A DNA stretch of 17,922 bases, taken from contig JAOUJX010000032.1 of assembly GCA_029882955.1 (NCBI GenBank), positions 1-17,922 on the forward strand, written 5' to 3'. The notes beneath the pieces are model-generated. The model ran no database searches. It had not been told where the DNA came from and was given only the letters and a program-made list of their open reading frames with translations. The DNA comes from Gammaproteobacteria bacterium (lineage in GTDB: Bacteria > Pseudomonadota > Gammaproteobacteria > GCA-001735895). Positions 7,030 to 14,984 of this stretch are shown here, one piece after another. The translations under genes were made by a program, and so were the position numbers. Each line of letters begins with the position of its first letter. The first letter of the stretch is position 1.

Positions 7030-8391
7030 TTATAAAGCATCCAGAGTCTCTGCTAAATGACTGACAGGTATCAAATTCAAATTTTTTATCGTATTTCGCT
7101 TGGGCATATTGGCTTTCGGGATGATTGCCGTTTCGAAGCCGTGTTTGCCTGCTTCACGTAAACGTTCCTCGCCATTTGGTACCGGTCGAATTTCACCGGA
7201 TAAACCTACCTCACCGAAGACTAGTAAACGGTTGCTTACCGGGCGGTCACGATAACTCGATAATATGGCCAGGATGACCGCGAGATCTGCGCCGGTTTCG
7301 GCTATGCGCACACCACCGACGGCATTAATGAAAACATCCTGATCGTAGAGGGGCATGCCGCCATGACGCTGCAAAATGGCCAGCAACATTGCCAGTCGGT
7401 TTGATTCCAGGCCGACACTGATACGGCGAGGATGACCGGCGTGACTCTCGGTGACCAGTGCCTGTATTTCGACGAGGATGGGGCGTGTGCCTTCGCGGGA
7501 TACCATGATCACACTGCCGGATACCGGTTGCTCGTGGTGAGAGAGGAATATTGCGGACGGATTACTGACCTGTTTCAGGCCTTCGTCGGTCATCGCAAAA
7601 ATCCCGAGTTCGTTGACAGCGCCAAAACGATTTTTTACTGCTCGAATAACACGGTAACGGGTGGAGTTATCACCTTCGAAATATAATACGGTATCGACCA
7701 TGTGCTCAAGTACTCTTGGACCCGCGAGCTGCCCCTCCTTGGTGACATGACCAACCAGAAAGATAGTGATGTTGCTTTGTTTTGCCAGTCTTACCAGCAT
7801 CGCAGTGCTTTCACGGATCTGGCTTACCGAGCCGGGTGCCGACTGCAGGCTATTGGTAAAAATCGTCTGGATCGAGTCAATCACCATTACTGCGGGTTTA
7901 TTGGTGCTGGCCTGAGCGATAATTTCTTCGACACAGGTAGAACTCAATAGTTTTAAGTGTTGAGTCGGTAGTTTAAGTCGTTGGGCACGCATGCTTACCT
8001 GTTGTGGCGACTCTTCCCCAGTGACGTATAGCGCGTTGTGCTGTTGGCTTATCAGTGTCAGGCATTGTAACAAAATGGTCGATTTGCCGATGCCGGGGTC
8101 GCCACCAAGTAAGATCACCGAGCCCTGAACCAGGCCACCGCCCAGCACGCGGTCGAGTTCATCGATATTGCTGCTGAAACGGGGAGCGTCCGAACCGGGG
8201 ATTTCGTTTAAGGTTAAAACTGTCGTACTGCCAGGGCCGCCATGCCAGGTTGTGACCGGCTTGCCCGGGCTGGCGATGGCCGGTAATTCCTCGATGCTAT
8301 TCCAGCTCTTACAGTCGGAACATTGGCCGGACCATTTAGGTAATATACTGGCGCATTCCCGGCACTGGAATTGGGATAATGCTCTAGCCAT
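7030..8391 (-). CDS. radA: DNA repair protein RadA (Sms)
   Basis: RadA is a RecA-like hexameric ATPase that drives branch migration of recombination intermediates. All family parts are present in 453 residues: an N-terminal zinc finger with Cys10, Cys13, Cys24 and Cys27; Walker A GGDPGIGKST (96-105); Walker B VMVIDSIQT (168-176); the RadA-specific KNRFG motif (253-257); and a Lon-protease-like C-terminal domain from about 290, which includes GGVRIAETGADLAVILAIL and GEVGLSGEIRPV. The protease-like domain is expected to be non-catalytic. The gene starts within the last codons of corB (8-base overlap), so translation is probably coupled to it. E. coli RadA is 460 residues. Confidence 0.97.
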   Translation of the reverse strand: MARALSQFQCRECASILPKWSGQCSDCKSWNSIEELPAIASPGKPVTTWHGGPGSTTVLTLNEIPGSDAPRFSSNIDELDRVLGGGLVQGSVILLGGDPGIGKSTILLQCLTLISQQHNALYVTGEESPQQVSMRAQRLKLPTQHLKLLSSTCVEEIIAQASTNKPAVMVIDSIQTIFTNSLQSAPGSVSQIRESTAMLVRLAKQSNITIFLVGHVTKEGQLAGPRVLEHMVDTVLYFEGDNSTRYRVIRAVKNRFGAVNELGIFAMTDEGLKQVSNPSAIFLSHHEQPVSGSVIMVSREGTRPILVEIQALVTESHAGHPRRISVGLESNRLAMLLAILQRHGGMPLYDQDVFINAVGGVRIAETGADLAVILAILSSYRDRPVSNRLLVFGEVGLSGEIRPVPNGEERLREAGKHGFETAIIPKANMPKRNTIKNLNLIPVSHLAETLDAL

Positions 8392-9697
8392 TTGAGTGGT
8401 CAGCCAGAGGTAGTTCGGACTGGGTGCTGTGCACTGGTTTAATTTTTTCTGGCATCAGGCGGACGGTTTTTACCATGTTGTTTTTCACCTGCATCACTTC
8501 GATGGGATACTCCTCGATTTTTAAGCTGGTGCCTGCTTCCGGAATAAATTCCATGTAATCCAGAATAAGCCCGTTGAGTGTTTTTGCGCGGTCGGTAGGC
8601 AGGTCGATATTCAAATTGCGATTGAGGACGCGAACATGGGTCGAACCATCGACCAGAAAACTACCATCGCTGTCCTGGTAAAAATCCTGGTGTAATGCGG
8701 TAGGGTCGGTAGTGAATTCGCCGACGATTTCTTCGAGGATATCCTCGATAGTCACCAGCCCCTGAATATCGCCATATTCATCGACAACGAAACCCATGCG
8801 ACGTTTGTTCTTGCGAAAATTGATCAACTGCGTAGTGAGCGAGGTGCCTTCTGGAATGAAGTAACTTTGTCGGGTGATCGCCTTGAGACTCTCCGGACTG
8901 AAGTCGTCGTTCATTAACAGGGGTAATATTTTGCGGAGCTGTGCGAGGCCGACCAGATTGTCGATGTTGTCTGTATAGATAGGAATCCGGGTGTACGGCA
9001 GGTTGGTAATCTGCTTTAAGGTATCGTTCCAGTTATCCTCCAGGTCGATTCCAATAATCTCACTCCGGGGTACCATGATATCGTCGACACTGACTTTTTC
9101 CAGATCCAGGATACTGATTAACATATCGCGGTGAGAGTCGGGGATCAGGCCGCTGGTTTCGGATACCGCGACACGCAACTCATCGGAATTAAGTGCATCA
9201 GCTGAATGCGACCTGTCTATTTGTTGAAAAGGCAACAGGACGAGTTTTGACAGCCAGTTGATAGTCCATACCAGTGGCGCGAGCAGACGCGACAGGGGTT
9301 TATAGATATAAGCAGCAGGCAGCGCGATTTTTTCAGGGTGAGCTGCCGCCAGGGTTTTTGGCGTGACCTCGGCAAATAGCAGGAGAATTAGTGTCAGAAC
9401 CCCTGTGGCGATAGCGATACCCGCCTCGCCGTAGATTCGATAGCCGATATAGGTCGCCAGCTGGGTAATTACGATATTAATGAAGTTATTGCCCAGTAAA
9501 ATCAGGCTAATCAGCTTGTCCGGGTTACTGAGCAACGCCAGCGCGCGTTTGGCACCGCCATGATTGTTTTCAGCCAGATGCTTTAATCGGTACCTGTTCA
9601 GGCTCATTAAGCCTGTTTCAGAGCCTGAGAAAAAACCCGAAAGCAGGATCAAAATCACCAACGTGATGAAAAGATAATAAATAGGAATATCGTTCAA
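8384..9697 (-). CDS. corB: CNNM/CorC-family membrane protein with CBS domains (CorB/YfjD)
   Basis: This is an inner-membrane protein of the CNNM/CorB family, linked to Mg2+ (and Co2+) transport or homeostasis. In order it has a DUF21 membrane domain with several helices (about 1-180, starting with the signature FFSGSETGLMSLNRYRL), a CBS pair (about 195-330, with MVPRSEIIGID and VVDEYGDIQGLVTIEDILEE), and a CorC/HlyC-associated domain (about 345-425). I choose the TTG at 9697, giving (M)NDIPIYYLF, because AGG sits 9 bases upstream and homologues start near NDIP. The alternative TTG at 9763 adds a polar 22-residue stretch and overlaps ypjD by 35 bases. No ATG is available near either. The order ypjD–corB beside ffh is as in E. 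coli. Family sure, start uncertain. Confidence 0.9.
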   Translation of the reverse strand: MNDIPIYYLFITLVILILLSGFFSGSETGLMSLNRYRLKHLAENNHGGAKRALALLSNPDKLISLILLGNNFINIVITQLATYIGYRIYGEAGIAIATGVLTLILLLFAEVTPKTLAAAHPEKIALPAAYIYKPLSRLLAPLVWTINWLSKLVLLPFQQIDRSHSADALNSDELRVAVSETSGLIPDSHRDMLISILDLEKVSVDDIMVPRSEIIGIDLEDNWNDTLKQITNLPYTRIPIYTDNIDNLVGLAQLRKILPLLMNDDFSPESLKAITRQSYFIPEGTSLTTQLINFRKNKRRMGFVVDEYGDIQGLVTIEDILEEIVGEFTTDPTALHQDFYQDSDGSFLVDGSTHVRVLNRNLNIDLPTDRAKTLNGLILDYMEFIPEAGTSLKIEEYPIEVMQVKNNMVKTVRLMPEKIKPVHSTQSELPLADHSNG

Positions 9698-9728
9698 GCT
9701 AAGTGACCTGAAACCATGAATATGATTA

Positions 9729-10520
9729 CTATAAGATGAATTCGAGTACGAGCTTGCTACCAAAGAAGGCTAGCATGAGGAACAGGAAAGAGGATAAAGT
9801 CCAACGGATGGCTGTTTTACCTCGCCAGCCGAACTGGAGTCGCCCGAACATTAATATACCAAGTATGAACCAGGCGACAATTGAGAGTACAGATTTGTGT
9901 ACCAGGTGCTGCGCAAATATATCTTCGAGATAGAAAAAACCACTCAGCAAAGAAACGCTGAGACTGATAAAGCCAAATCCCAGAAACATGAATAACAGGG
10001 CTTCCATGTCGTGAATCGGTGGCAGGTAACGGATAAGGCCACCTGGTTTATGTGAGCGAATAGAATGCTCCTGGTAAGCCAGCAGGGTGGCCTGAAAGGC
10101 GCCTAGAGTAATCAGGCTATAGGCTACGATAGAGATGATAATATGCACCTGAATGGCACTACTGCTCGTTTCGATCAGGAGCACATGAGTATCCAGACTG
10201 GCAATGATGCTTGCCAGGCCACTAATTGGAAAAACCGCAATGCCCAGGCTCTCGATTCGTCTGAAGTAGGCGCTGAGTAATATCTGGATCGAAATCAGCC
10301 AGCTGATCAACGAAAATGCGGCAAAAAACTCAAGATTCAATCCATCGGGTCGGTAGATTAAATGGTTGAGTAACAAGGCCTGTATTAATGTTCCAGTTAA
10401 AGCAGGCGCCAGGGCAATCCAGCGCTGCTGAGCTGATTTGCCGAGTTGTCTAAAAATAAGAAATGCGGACAGGCAATAGAGTAAAGTTGCAAGTACGCTG
10501 GCTATGGTGGGGAGCATCAT
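9729..10520 (-). CDS. ypjD: CcsA-like integral membrane protein YpjD
   Basis: YpjD is a 263-residue polytopic membrane protein of the cytochrome-c assembly (CcsA/HemX-like) superfamily. About eight hydrophobic segments can be counted over the whole length. The C-terminal block HKSVLSIVAWFILGILMFGR and GWRGKTAIRWTL is highly characteristic of this gene next to ffh. The Trp-rich haem-handling WWD motif of true CcsA and CcmC is absent, so a direct role in cytochrome c maturation is not supported; E. coli work links the gene to divalent cation phenotypes together with its neighbour corB. Two ATGs are adjacent (10520 and 10517); I keep the first. It is the first gene of the long minus-strand series, divergent from the MBL gene at 10693, with 172 bases between them for two promoters. 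Confidence 0.88.
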   Translation of the reverse strand: MMLPTIASVLATLLYCLSAFLIFRQLGKSAQQRWIALAPALTGTLIQALLLNHLIYRPDGLNLEFFAAFSLISWLISIQILLSAYFRRIESLGIAVFPISGLASIIASLDTHVLLIETSSSAIQVHIIISIVAYSLITLGAFQATLLAYQEHSIRSHKPGGLIRYLPPIHDMEALLFMFLGFGFISLSVSLLSGFFYLEDIFAQHLVHKSVLSIVAWFILGILMFGRLQFGWRGKTAIRWTLSSFLFLMLAFFGSKLVLEFIL

Positions 10521-10692
10521 TTCTGGTCAGTGGTTATAAAAACGGAGTGTAACCGAAAAGTTCTTTCGTGACACTATAAGTGAATCTGACTTTTATTCAT
10601 AGATTGTGCACTGTGTTCGAGATAAATTTCCTGAAATTTGTTATAAAGTCGTTACTTGCTTTTTTAGCGAATAATCTTTTGATACAAAAGCC

Positions 10693-11457
10693 ATGCAGAT
10701 AAAAATATTAGGCTGGTCCGGTGGTATAGGATCACATCTGAAAACCACGTCTTTTTTAATCGATGATGATGTGCTGGTCGATGCTGGAACCGGTCTTGGT
10801 GATTTACCTCTTAATCAGATGACGGGTATACGTCATATCTTTCTAACACACTCACATATGGATCATGTCGCTGGTCTCCCTTTACTGGCTGACACCATGT
10901 TTGGCGTACACGATGAACCGATTGTTGTTCATGCTCAACAGGAAACTATCGAGGCGCTAAAAACCCATATATTTAACTGGGTAATATGGCCGGATTTTAC
11001 AGTATTGCCAAGCGCCGAAAATCCCTCGCTGCGTTTTGAAGTGATGAAACCTGGCGACAGGCTTAGCATACGGTCGCGCGAATTCGAGATGATTCCGGTA
11101 AATCATACTGTTCCGGGGGTCGGCTACTGTTTGCAGTCGGAAACGGGTACTGTCGCCTTCAGTGGTGACACCACTACCAACGATACCCTGTGGGATACGC
11201 TTAACAACTACGAAGAGATCGATATATTGTTTGTCGAAACAGCTTTCTCGAATAGCGAAATCGAAATCAGCAAACTCTCCAAACACTACTGCCCCAGCCT
11301 GCTCGGTGAAGATATTGCTAAATTGAAACATCGCCCCGATGTCTGGCTCACGCATTTTAAGCCAGGCGAAGAAGACCTGATTTATCGCCAATGTGTTGAA
11401 GCCATGCCCGATTTTAATGTGCAGTATCTGCGCGGTAGTGAGATATTTAAGCTGTAA
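10693..11457 (+). CDS. MBL-fold hydrolase resembling class II 3',5'-cyclic-nucleotide phosphodiesterase
   Basis: The 254-residue protein has the metallo-beta-lactamase fold: strand MQIKILGWSGGIG, metal motif HSHMDH (53-58), a central NHTVPGVGY with His near 139, FSGDTTTND, and a late His in THFKPGEED. Proteins of this kind in proteobacteria are commonly annotated as class II cAMP phosphodiesterases or as RNase Z-like; RNase Z usually has an exosite arm and HxHGDH, neither of which I see. No signal peptide is visible, so it should be cytoplasmic. It is divergent from ypjD and upstream of ffh, a place where E. coli has no gene. ffh has its own extended -10 promoter behind it. An SD is hardly visible before the ATG. 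A TGTTATAAA (10639-10647) is a possible extended -10, leaving a leader of about 40 bases. Fold certain, substrate inferred only. Confidence 0.82.
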   Translation: MQIKILGWSGGIGSHLKTTSFLIDDDVLVDAGTGLGDLPLNQMTGIRHIFLTHSHMDHVAGLPLLADTMFGVHDEPIVVHAQQETIEALKTHIFNWVIWPDFTVLPSAENPSLRFEVMKPGDRLSIRSREFEMIPVNHTVPGVGYCLQSETGTVAFSGDTTTNDTLWDTLNNYEEIDILFVETAFSNSEIEISKLSKHYCPSLLGEDIAKLKHRPDVWLTHFKPGEEDLIYRQCVEAMPDFNVQYLRGSEIFKL

Positions 11458-11481
11458 ACAGCCTGGCTGCATCAGAGCGGG

Positions 11482-11509
11482 TTTATTCTACTGCTTCGAC
11501 TGCTATAAT
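11482..11509 (+). promoter_or_regulatory. Putative extended -10 promoter of ffh
   Basis: TGCTATAAT (11501-11509) is a perfect -10 hexamer with the TGn extension. TTTATT (11482-11487), 16 bases upstream, is a poor -35, which extended -10 promoters tolerate. Transcription would start near 11516, leaving about 25 bases before the ffh ATG at 11542. It separates ffh from the MBL gene. Confidence 0.6.
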
Positions 11510-11541
11510 CCCCTGCACTTACAACGCAAAGAATTTAGCTC

Positions 11542-12906
11542 ATGTTTGAAAACCTGACTGATCGTCTATCGAAAACCCTGAAAAACCTGCGTGGTCAGGG
11601 GCGTCTTAGCGAAGACAATGTTAAAGATAGCTTACGCGAGGTTCGCCAGGCTTTGCTTGAAGCTGATGTCGCTTTACCCGTAGTCCGCGAATTTATCGAC
11701 AAAGTTCGTGAAAAAGCCATGGGTCAGGAAGTCATCGGCAGTCTGTCGCCCGGTCAGGCGCTGGTAAAGGTAGTCAACGATGAGCTGGTAGCGGTCATGG
11801 GGCATCAACACGATGGCCTCGACCTGAATCAAAAGCCACCGGTGACTATTTTGATGGCAGGCTTACAGGGTGCGGGTAAGACCACGACGGTTGCTAAACT
11901 GGCACGGCGTTTGATTGAAGTCGATAAAAAAGTCGTTATGGTCGCTAGCGTGGATGTCTACCGTCCTGCAGCGATCGATCAGTTGCAGACACTGGCTGGC
12001 GAGGTGAACGCCATATTCCATCCCAGTGATATTAAGCAAAAGCCGATTGATATAGCGAAGCAGGCACAGAATGCCGCCCGCAAACAAAACGCCGATGTGT
12101 TAATCCTCGATACCGCCGGACGATTACATATCGACCAGCAAATGATGGACGAAATCAAAGGCATCCACAATGCAGTGATGCCGACCGAAACTCTGTTCGT
12201 TGTCGATAGCATGACCGGTCAGGATGCCGCTAATACAGCCAAAGCTTTTGGTGAAGCACTGCCCTTAAGTGGTGTGGTATTGACAAAAACCGATGGTGAT
12301 GCACGTGGCGGTGCGGCTTTATCGGTCCGACACATCACCGGCAAACCGATCAAATATATCGGTTCGGGCGAGAAAACCGATGCGCTTGAGGCCTTTCACC
12401 CGGATCGTATGGCTTCGCGTATTCTCGGCATGGGCGATATTCTCTCGCTGGTCGAGCAGGCGCATGAAAAAGTCGATCACGAAAAAGCGGAAAAACTGGC
12501 GAAAAAGGTCAAAAAAGGTAAGGGCTTCGATCTCGAAGACCTGCGCGATCAGTTCATGCAAATGGATAAGATGGGCGGCCTCGGCAGCATGATCGACAAG
12601 TTGCCCGGCATGGGTGCGGGAGTGGCGCAGGCCATGCAAAACCCGGCGCATACTAAACAAATGAAGCGTATGGTCGCGATTATTGACTCGATGACACCTA
12701 AAGAGCGCCGTAAGCCAGAGGTTATCAATGGCTCGCGCAAGCGCAGGGTCGCCATGGGTTCGGGCACCGAAATTCAGGACGTCAATCGTCTACTCAAGCA
12801 GCATAAGCAAATGCAGAAAATGATGAAGAAAATGGGTAGCAAAGGCGGTATGGCGAACATGATGCGTGGGCTAAAAGGTAAAATGCCGCCAGGAATGCCT
12901 TTTTAA
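11542..12906 (+). CDS. ffh: Signal recognition particle protein Ffh (SRP54)
   Basis: Ffh binds 4.5S RNA and the signal sequences of nascent inner-membrane proteins and delivers them to FtsY. The NG domain has G1 GLQGAGKTT (107-115), DTAGR (190-194), TKTD (248-251) and GMGD (296-299) at the hinge to the M domain. The Met-rich M domain (300-454) shows SGTEIQDVNRLLKQHKQMQK, the RNA-binding helix region, and ends in MPPGMPF. Length 454 is very close to E. coli (453). A leader of only about 25 bases carries no strong SD. It stands first in ffh–rpsP–rimM–trmD–rplS, but rpsP has its own promoter. An inverted repeat straddles the stop codon. Confidence 0.98.
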   Translation: MFENLTDRLSKTLKNLRGQGRLSEDNVKDSLREVRQALLEADVALPVVREFIDKVREKAMGQEVIGSLSPGQALVKVVNDELVAVMGHQHDGLDLNQKPPVTILMAGLQGAGKTTTVAKLARRLIEVDKKVVMVASVDVYRPAAIDQLQTLAGEVNAIFHPSDIKQKPIDIAKQAQNAARKQNADVLILDTAGRLHIDQQMMDEIKGIHNAVMPTETLFVVDSMTGQDAANTAKAFGEALPLSGVVLTKTDGDARGGAALSVRHITGKPIKYIGSGEKTDALEAFHPDRMASRILGMGDILSLVEQAHEKVDHEKAEKLAKKVKKGKGFDLEDLRDQFMQMDKMGGLGSMIDKLPGMGAGVAQAMQNPAHTKQMKRMVAIIDSMTPKERRKPEVINGSRKRRVAMGSGTEIQDVNRLLKQHKQMQKMMKKMGSKGGMANMMRGLKGKMPPGMPF

Positions 12907-12920
12907 CAGCGAAAAGGCAT
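12895..12920 (+). repeat. 9-bp inverted repeat straddling the ffh stop codon
   Basis: ATGCCTTTT (12895-12903) pairs perfectly with AAAAGGCAT (12912-12920) around an 8-base loop that contains the TAA stop. It is followed by an A-rich stretch rather than T's on the plus strand, so it is not a standard intrinsic terminator for ffh. It may stabilise the mRNA end or attenuate read-through to rpsP. Confidence 0.45.
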
Positions 12921-12939
12921 AAAAAGGGTCTTTACGGAC

Positions 12940-12967
12940 TTCACAGCTCAATATTTTTAGGTACAAT
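12940..12967 (+). promoter_or_regulatory. Putative promoter of rpsP–rimM–trmD–rplS
   Basis: TTCACA (12940-12945, five of six consensus positions) and TACAAT (12962-12967) are 16 bases apart. Transcription would begin near 12974, giving a leader of about 60 bases that contains the hairpin at 12978-12994. This is the strongest -35/-10 pair in the window and would make the ribosomal block independent of ffh. Confidence 0.6.
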
Positions 12968-12977
12968 ACGCGGTCTT

Positions 12978-12994
12978 CTGACCCCATTGGTCAG
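12978..12994 (+). promoter_or_regulatory. Hairpin in the rpsP leader
   Basis: CTGACC (12978-12983) pairs with GGTCAG (12989-12994) around a 5-base loop, at the very start of the predicted rpsP transcript. A 5'-terminal hairpin could protect the mRNA from RNases or take part in control of the operon. No T tract follows, so it is not a terminator. Confidence 0.35.
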
Positions 12995-13034
12995 CGGTAT
13001 TCTGTTGTCTGGTGACATTTTTAAAGGTTTTAAT

Positions 13035-13283
13035 ATGGTTTCAATTCGTTTAGCGCGTGGCGGTTCCAAGAGACGTCCCTTTTATCATGTGGTTGTTAGC
13101 GATAGCCGCAGCCCGAGAGACGGTCGTTATATCGAACGCCTCGGCTTCTTCAACCCGCAAGCGCGTGGTCAGGAAGAAGAATTACGTCTGGATAACGAGC
13201 GTATCGACTATTGGGTATCTAAGGGTGCTCAACCTAGCGAACGCGTTGCCAGCCTGATTAAGGGTGCACGTAAGGCGGCTTAA
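13035..13283 (+). CDS. rpsP: 30S ribosomal protein S16
   Basis: S16 stabilises the 5' and central domains of 16S rRNA during 30S assembly. The 82-residue product MVSIRLARGGSKRRPFYHVV is characteristic from the first residue, followed by DSRSPRDGRYIERLGFFNP and the C-terminal helix QPSERVASLIKG. The start is the ATG at 13035, preceded by AAAGG at suitable spacing; a longer in-frame version from TTG at 12987 would put 16 leader codons in front and is wrong for the family. The last base of the stop TAA is the first base of the rimM ATG, so rimM translation is coupled to rpsP. Confidence 0.97.
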   Translation: MVSIRLARGGSKRRPFYHVVVSDSRSPRDGRYIERLGFFNPQARGQEEELRLDNERIDYWVSKGAQPSERVASLIKGARKAA

Positions 13284-13806
13284 TGTCGTTACCGGTCGAT
13301 ATGGACCAACGCAAAGAAGAGATCTGTGTTGGGCACATTACCGGTGTGCAAGGACTGAAGGGCTGGGTAAGAGTTTTTTCGGATACCAGTCCGCGCGAAA
13401 ATATTGTCGAATACAGCCCCTGGATGCTTAAGTCGGGTGATGATATTCAGACGCTAGAGGTTGAAGGACGTCTGAAGGCAGGCTGGTGCTGGCAAAACTG
13501 ACCGGTATTGAAAGCAGGGAACAGGCAGCCGAATTAATCGGCAGCAAGATTTACATCTGGCCTGATCAGTTACCAGAGCTGGATCAGGACGAATACTACT
13601 GGTCGGATTTGATCGGTATGCAGGTAGAATCGCTGCAGTCCGAAGTACTGGGGCAAGTCGATGACATGATGGAAACCGGTGCTAATGATGTCATGGTGGT
13701 CAAGGGTGACAGAGACCGGTTGATTCCTTTTGTGGTCGACGACATTGTGAAGGAAGTAGATTTGGTCAGTCGACGAATTATTGTCGACTGGCAGGCTGAT
13801 TTTTAG
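13283..13806 (+). pseudogene. rimM: 16S rRNA processing protein RimM, interrupted by a frameshift
   Basis: RimM binds S19 and helps mature the 30S head. Here it lies in two frames. The first piece (13283-13501, 72 codons) has the normal N-terminal part, with VGHITGVQGLKGWVRVFSDT and PWMLKSGDD, then ends in KAGWCWQN and a stop. The second frame, opening with GTG at 13486 and running to 13806, has VLAKLTGIESREQAAELIG, YYWSDLIGMQV and the PRC-barrel end VDDMMETGANDVMVVKGDRD and IIVDWQADF. Reading the second frame back to 13465 gives TSEGRLVLAKLTG, which aligns with the E. coli segment NQDMIIKLKG. One missing base near 13465-13470 (for example GGG read as GG at 13466-13467) would restore a protein of about 174 residues, the normal length. 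Sequencing error, true mutation and re-initiation at GTG 13486 all remain possible. Confidence 0.85.
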
Positions 13807-13830
13807 AATTAGCCGATAGTATTAGACGAG

Positions 13831-14574
13831 ATGCGAATCGATGTAATCACGCTGTTTCCCGAATTGGTTAAACAGGTGATCGAATGCGGCGTTGTTGGAC
13901 GGGCCGCTGAAAAAGGCCTGCTTCAGCTCGAATGCTGGAACCCCAGGGAGTTTACGCTGGACAGGCATCGGACGGTCGATGATCGACCCTACGGCGGTGG
14001 TCCGGGAATGCTGATGAAAATTCAGCCATTGCAGGACACGATTCGGGCGGTGCGCGAGCAAAATTCTGGCGCCAGGCTGGTCTATCTAAGCCCGCAGGGT
14101 AAGCCGGTAGAACAGACGGTATTGGCGGAACAGGTTAAAACCGAATCTGTCATATTTTTATGCGGTCGATACGAAGGCATAGATGAGCGACTCATCGAAC
14201 AGGAAGTTGATGAAGAATGGTCGATTGGTGACTATGTCATCAGTGGCGGGGAACTCGCCGCGATGGTTTGCATTGATGCCATGGCACGATTAATACCGGG
14301 TGCGCTAGGGCATCAGCAATCCGCTCAGCAGGACTCGTTTAGCAATGGTCTGCTGGATTGTCCACATTATACGCGTCCGGAAGAATTTAACGGAAGCAAG
14401 GTGCCAGCGGTATTGATGAATGGAAATCATCGACAGATTCAGGACTGGCGTGATCGTCAATCGCTGGGTCGAACCTGGCAACGGCGGCCGGAATTAATCG
14501 AGGCAGTTGAGCTTGATGAACGTCAGCAGGCTTTATTGCAGAATTTTATCGATGAGTTTGAACAAAACTCGTAG
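13831..14574 (+). CDS. trmD: tRNA (guanine-N1-)-methyltransferase
   Basis: TrmD methylates G37 of tRNAs with a G at position 36, using S-adenosylmethionine, and so prevents +1 frameshifting. It is a SPOUT enzyme with a trefoil knot. The knot region is visible as YLSPQGKP (85-92), CGRYEGIDERLIEQ (111-124) and EEWSIGDYVISGGELA (128-143). The catalytic Asp168 is in QQDSFSNGLLDCPHYTRP (166-183). The C-terminal domain includes VLMNGNHRQIQDWR. Length 247 is normal. It starts 24 bases after the rimM stop. The ATG gives the standard MRIDVITLFPE start. Confidence 0.97.
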   Translation: MRIDVITLFPELVKQVIECGVVGRAAEKGLLQLECWNPREFTLDRHRTVDDRPYGGGPGMLMKIQPLQDTIRAVREQNSGARLVYLSPQGKPVEQTVLAEQVKTESVIFLCGRYEGIDERLIEQEVDEEWSIGDYVISGGELAAMVCIDAMARLIPGALGHQQSAQQDSFSNGLLDCPHYTRPEEFNGSKVPAVLMNGNHRQIQDWRDRQSLGRTWQRRPELIEAVELDERQQALLQNFIDEFEQNS

Positions 14575-14606
14575 AACGTAAGACAGACTTTTTTAGAGGA
14601 AGCGAC

Positions 14607-14951
14607 ATGAGCAACATAATTGCACAACTCGAAGCAGAACAGTTAAAAACTGATATTCCTGCATTTTCACCCGGTGACAGCATCATCGTTCAGGTACGTG
14701 TTACGGAAGGTACTCGTGAACGTTTGCAGGCTTTCGAAGGTGTTGTTATTGCCAAGCGTAATCGCGGCATAAACTCGGCTTTTACAGTTCGTAAAATCTC
14801 ACACGGCGAAGGCGTTGAGCGTGTATTCCAGACCCACAGCCCGCTGATTGCCGATATCAAGGTGAAACGCCGCGGCAAGGTACGTCAGGCTAAATTGTAT
14901 TACCTCCGCAGTCTGACTGGTAAGGCAGCGCGAATCAAAGAGAAGTTGTAA
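14607..14951 (+). CDS. rplS: 50S ribosomal protein L19
   Basis: L19 lies at the 30S-50S interface. The 114-residue product contains FSPGDSIIVQVRVTEGTRER, FEGVVIAKRNRGINSAFTVR and the end YYLRSLTGKAARIKEKL, all typical of the family. AGAGGAAG seven bases before the ATG is one of the best ribosome binding sites in the window and fits high expression. It is the last gene of the ribosomal block and is followed by a strong intrinsic terminator. Confidence 0.98.
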   Translation: MSNIIAQLEAEQLKTDIPAFSPGDSIIVQVRVTEGTRERLQAFEGVVIAKRNRGINSAFTVRKISHGEGVERVFQTHSPLIADIKVKRRGKVRQAKLYYLRSLTGKAARIKEKL

Positions 14952-14984
14952 GCTTCAGTATCTGCGAAGTTTGCTGAATAAATT

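Noticed and set aside
6699..7064. 121-codon plus-strand frame rich in Ser and Leu
   Set aside because: It lies opposite the xseB gene and the ispA start; the low-complexity serine-rich product is typical of an antisense shadow.
10957..11472. 171-codon open frame on the minus strand opposite the MBL gene
   Set aside because: It is the mirror of a clearly conserved MBL protein, has no recognisable domain or ribosome site, and sits entirely within coding sequence.
12319..12660. 113-codon minus-strand frame opposite ffh
   Set aside because: Antisense to the Ffh hinge and M domain, with no family resemblance and no promoter.
12987..13034. Longer S16 starting at TTG 12987
   Set aside because: The extra 16 residues are absent from S16 proteins and the region holds the leader hairpin; ATG 13035 has a good AAAGG site.
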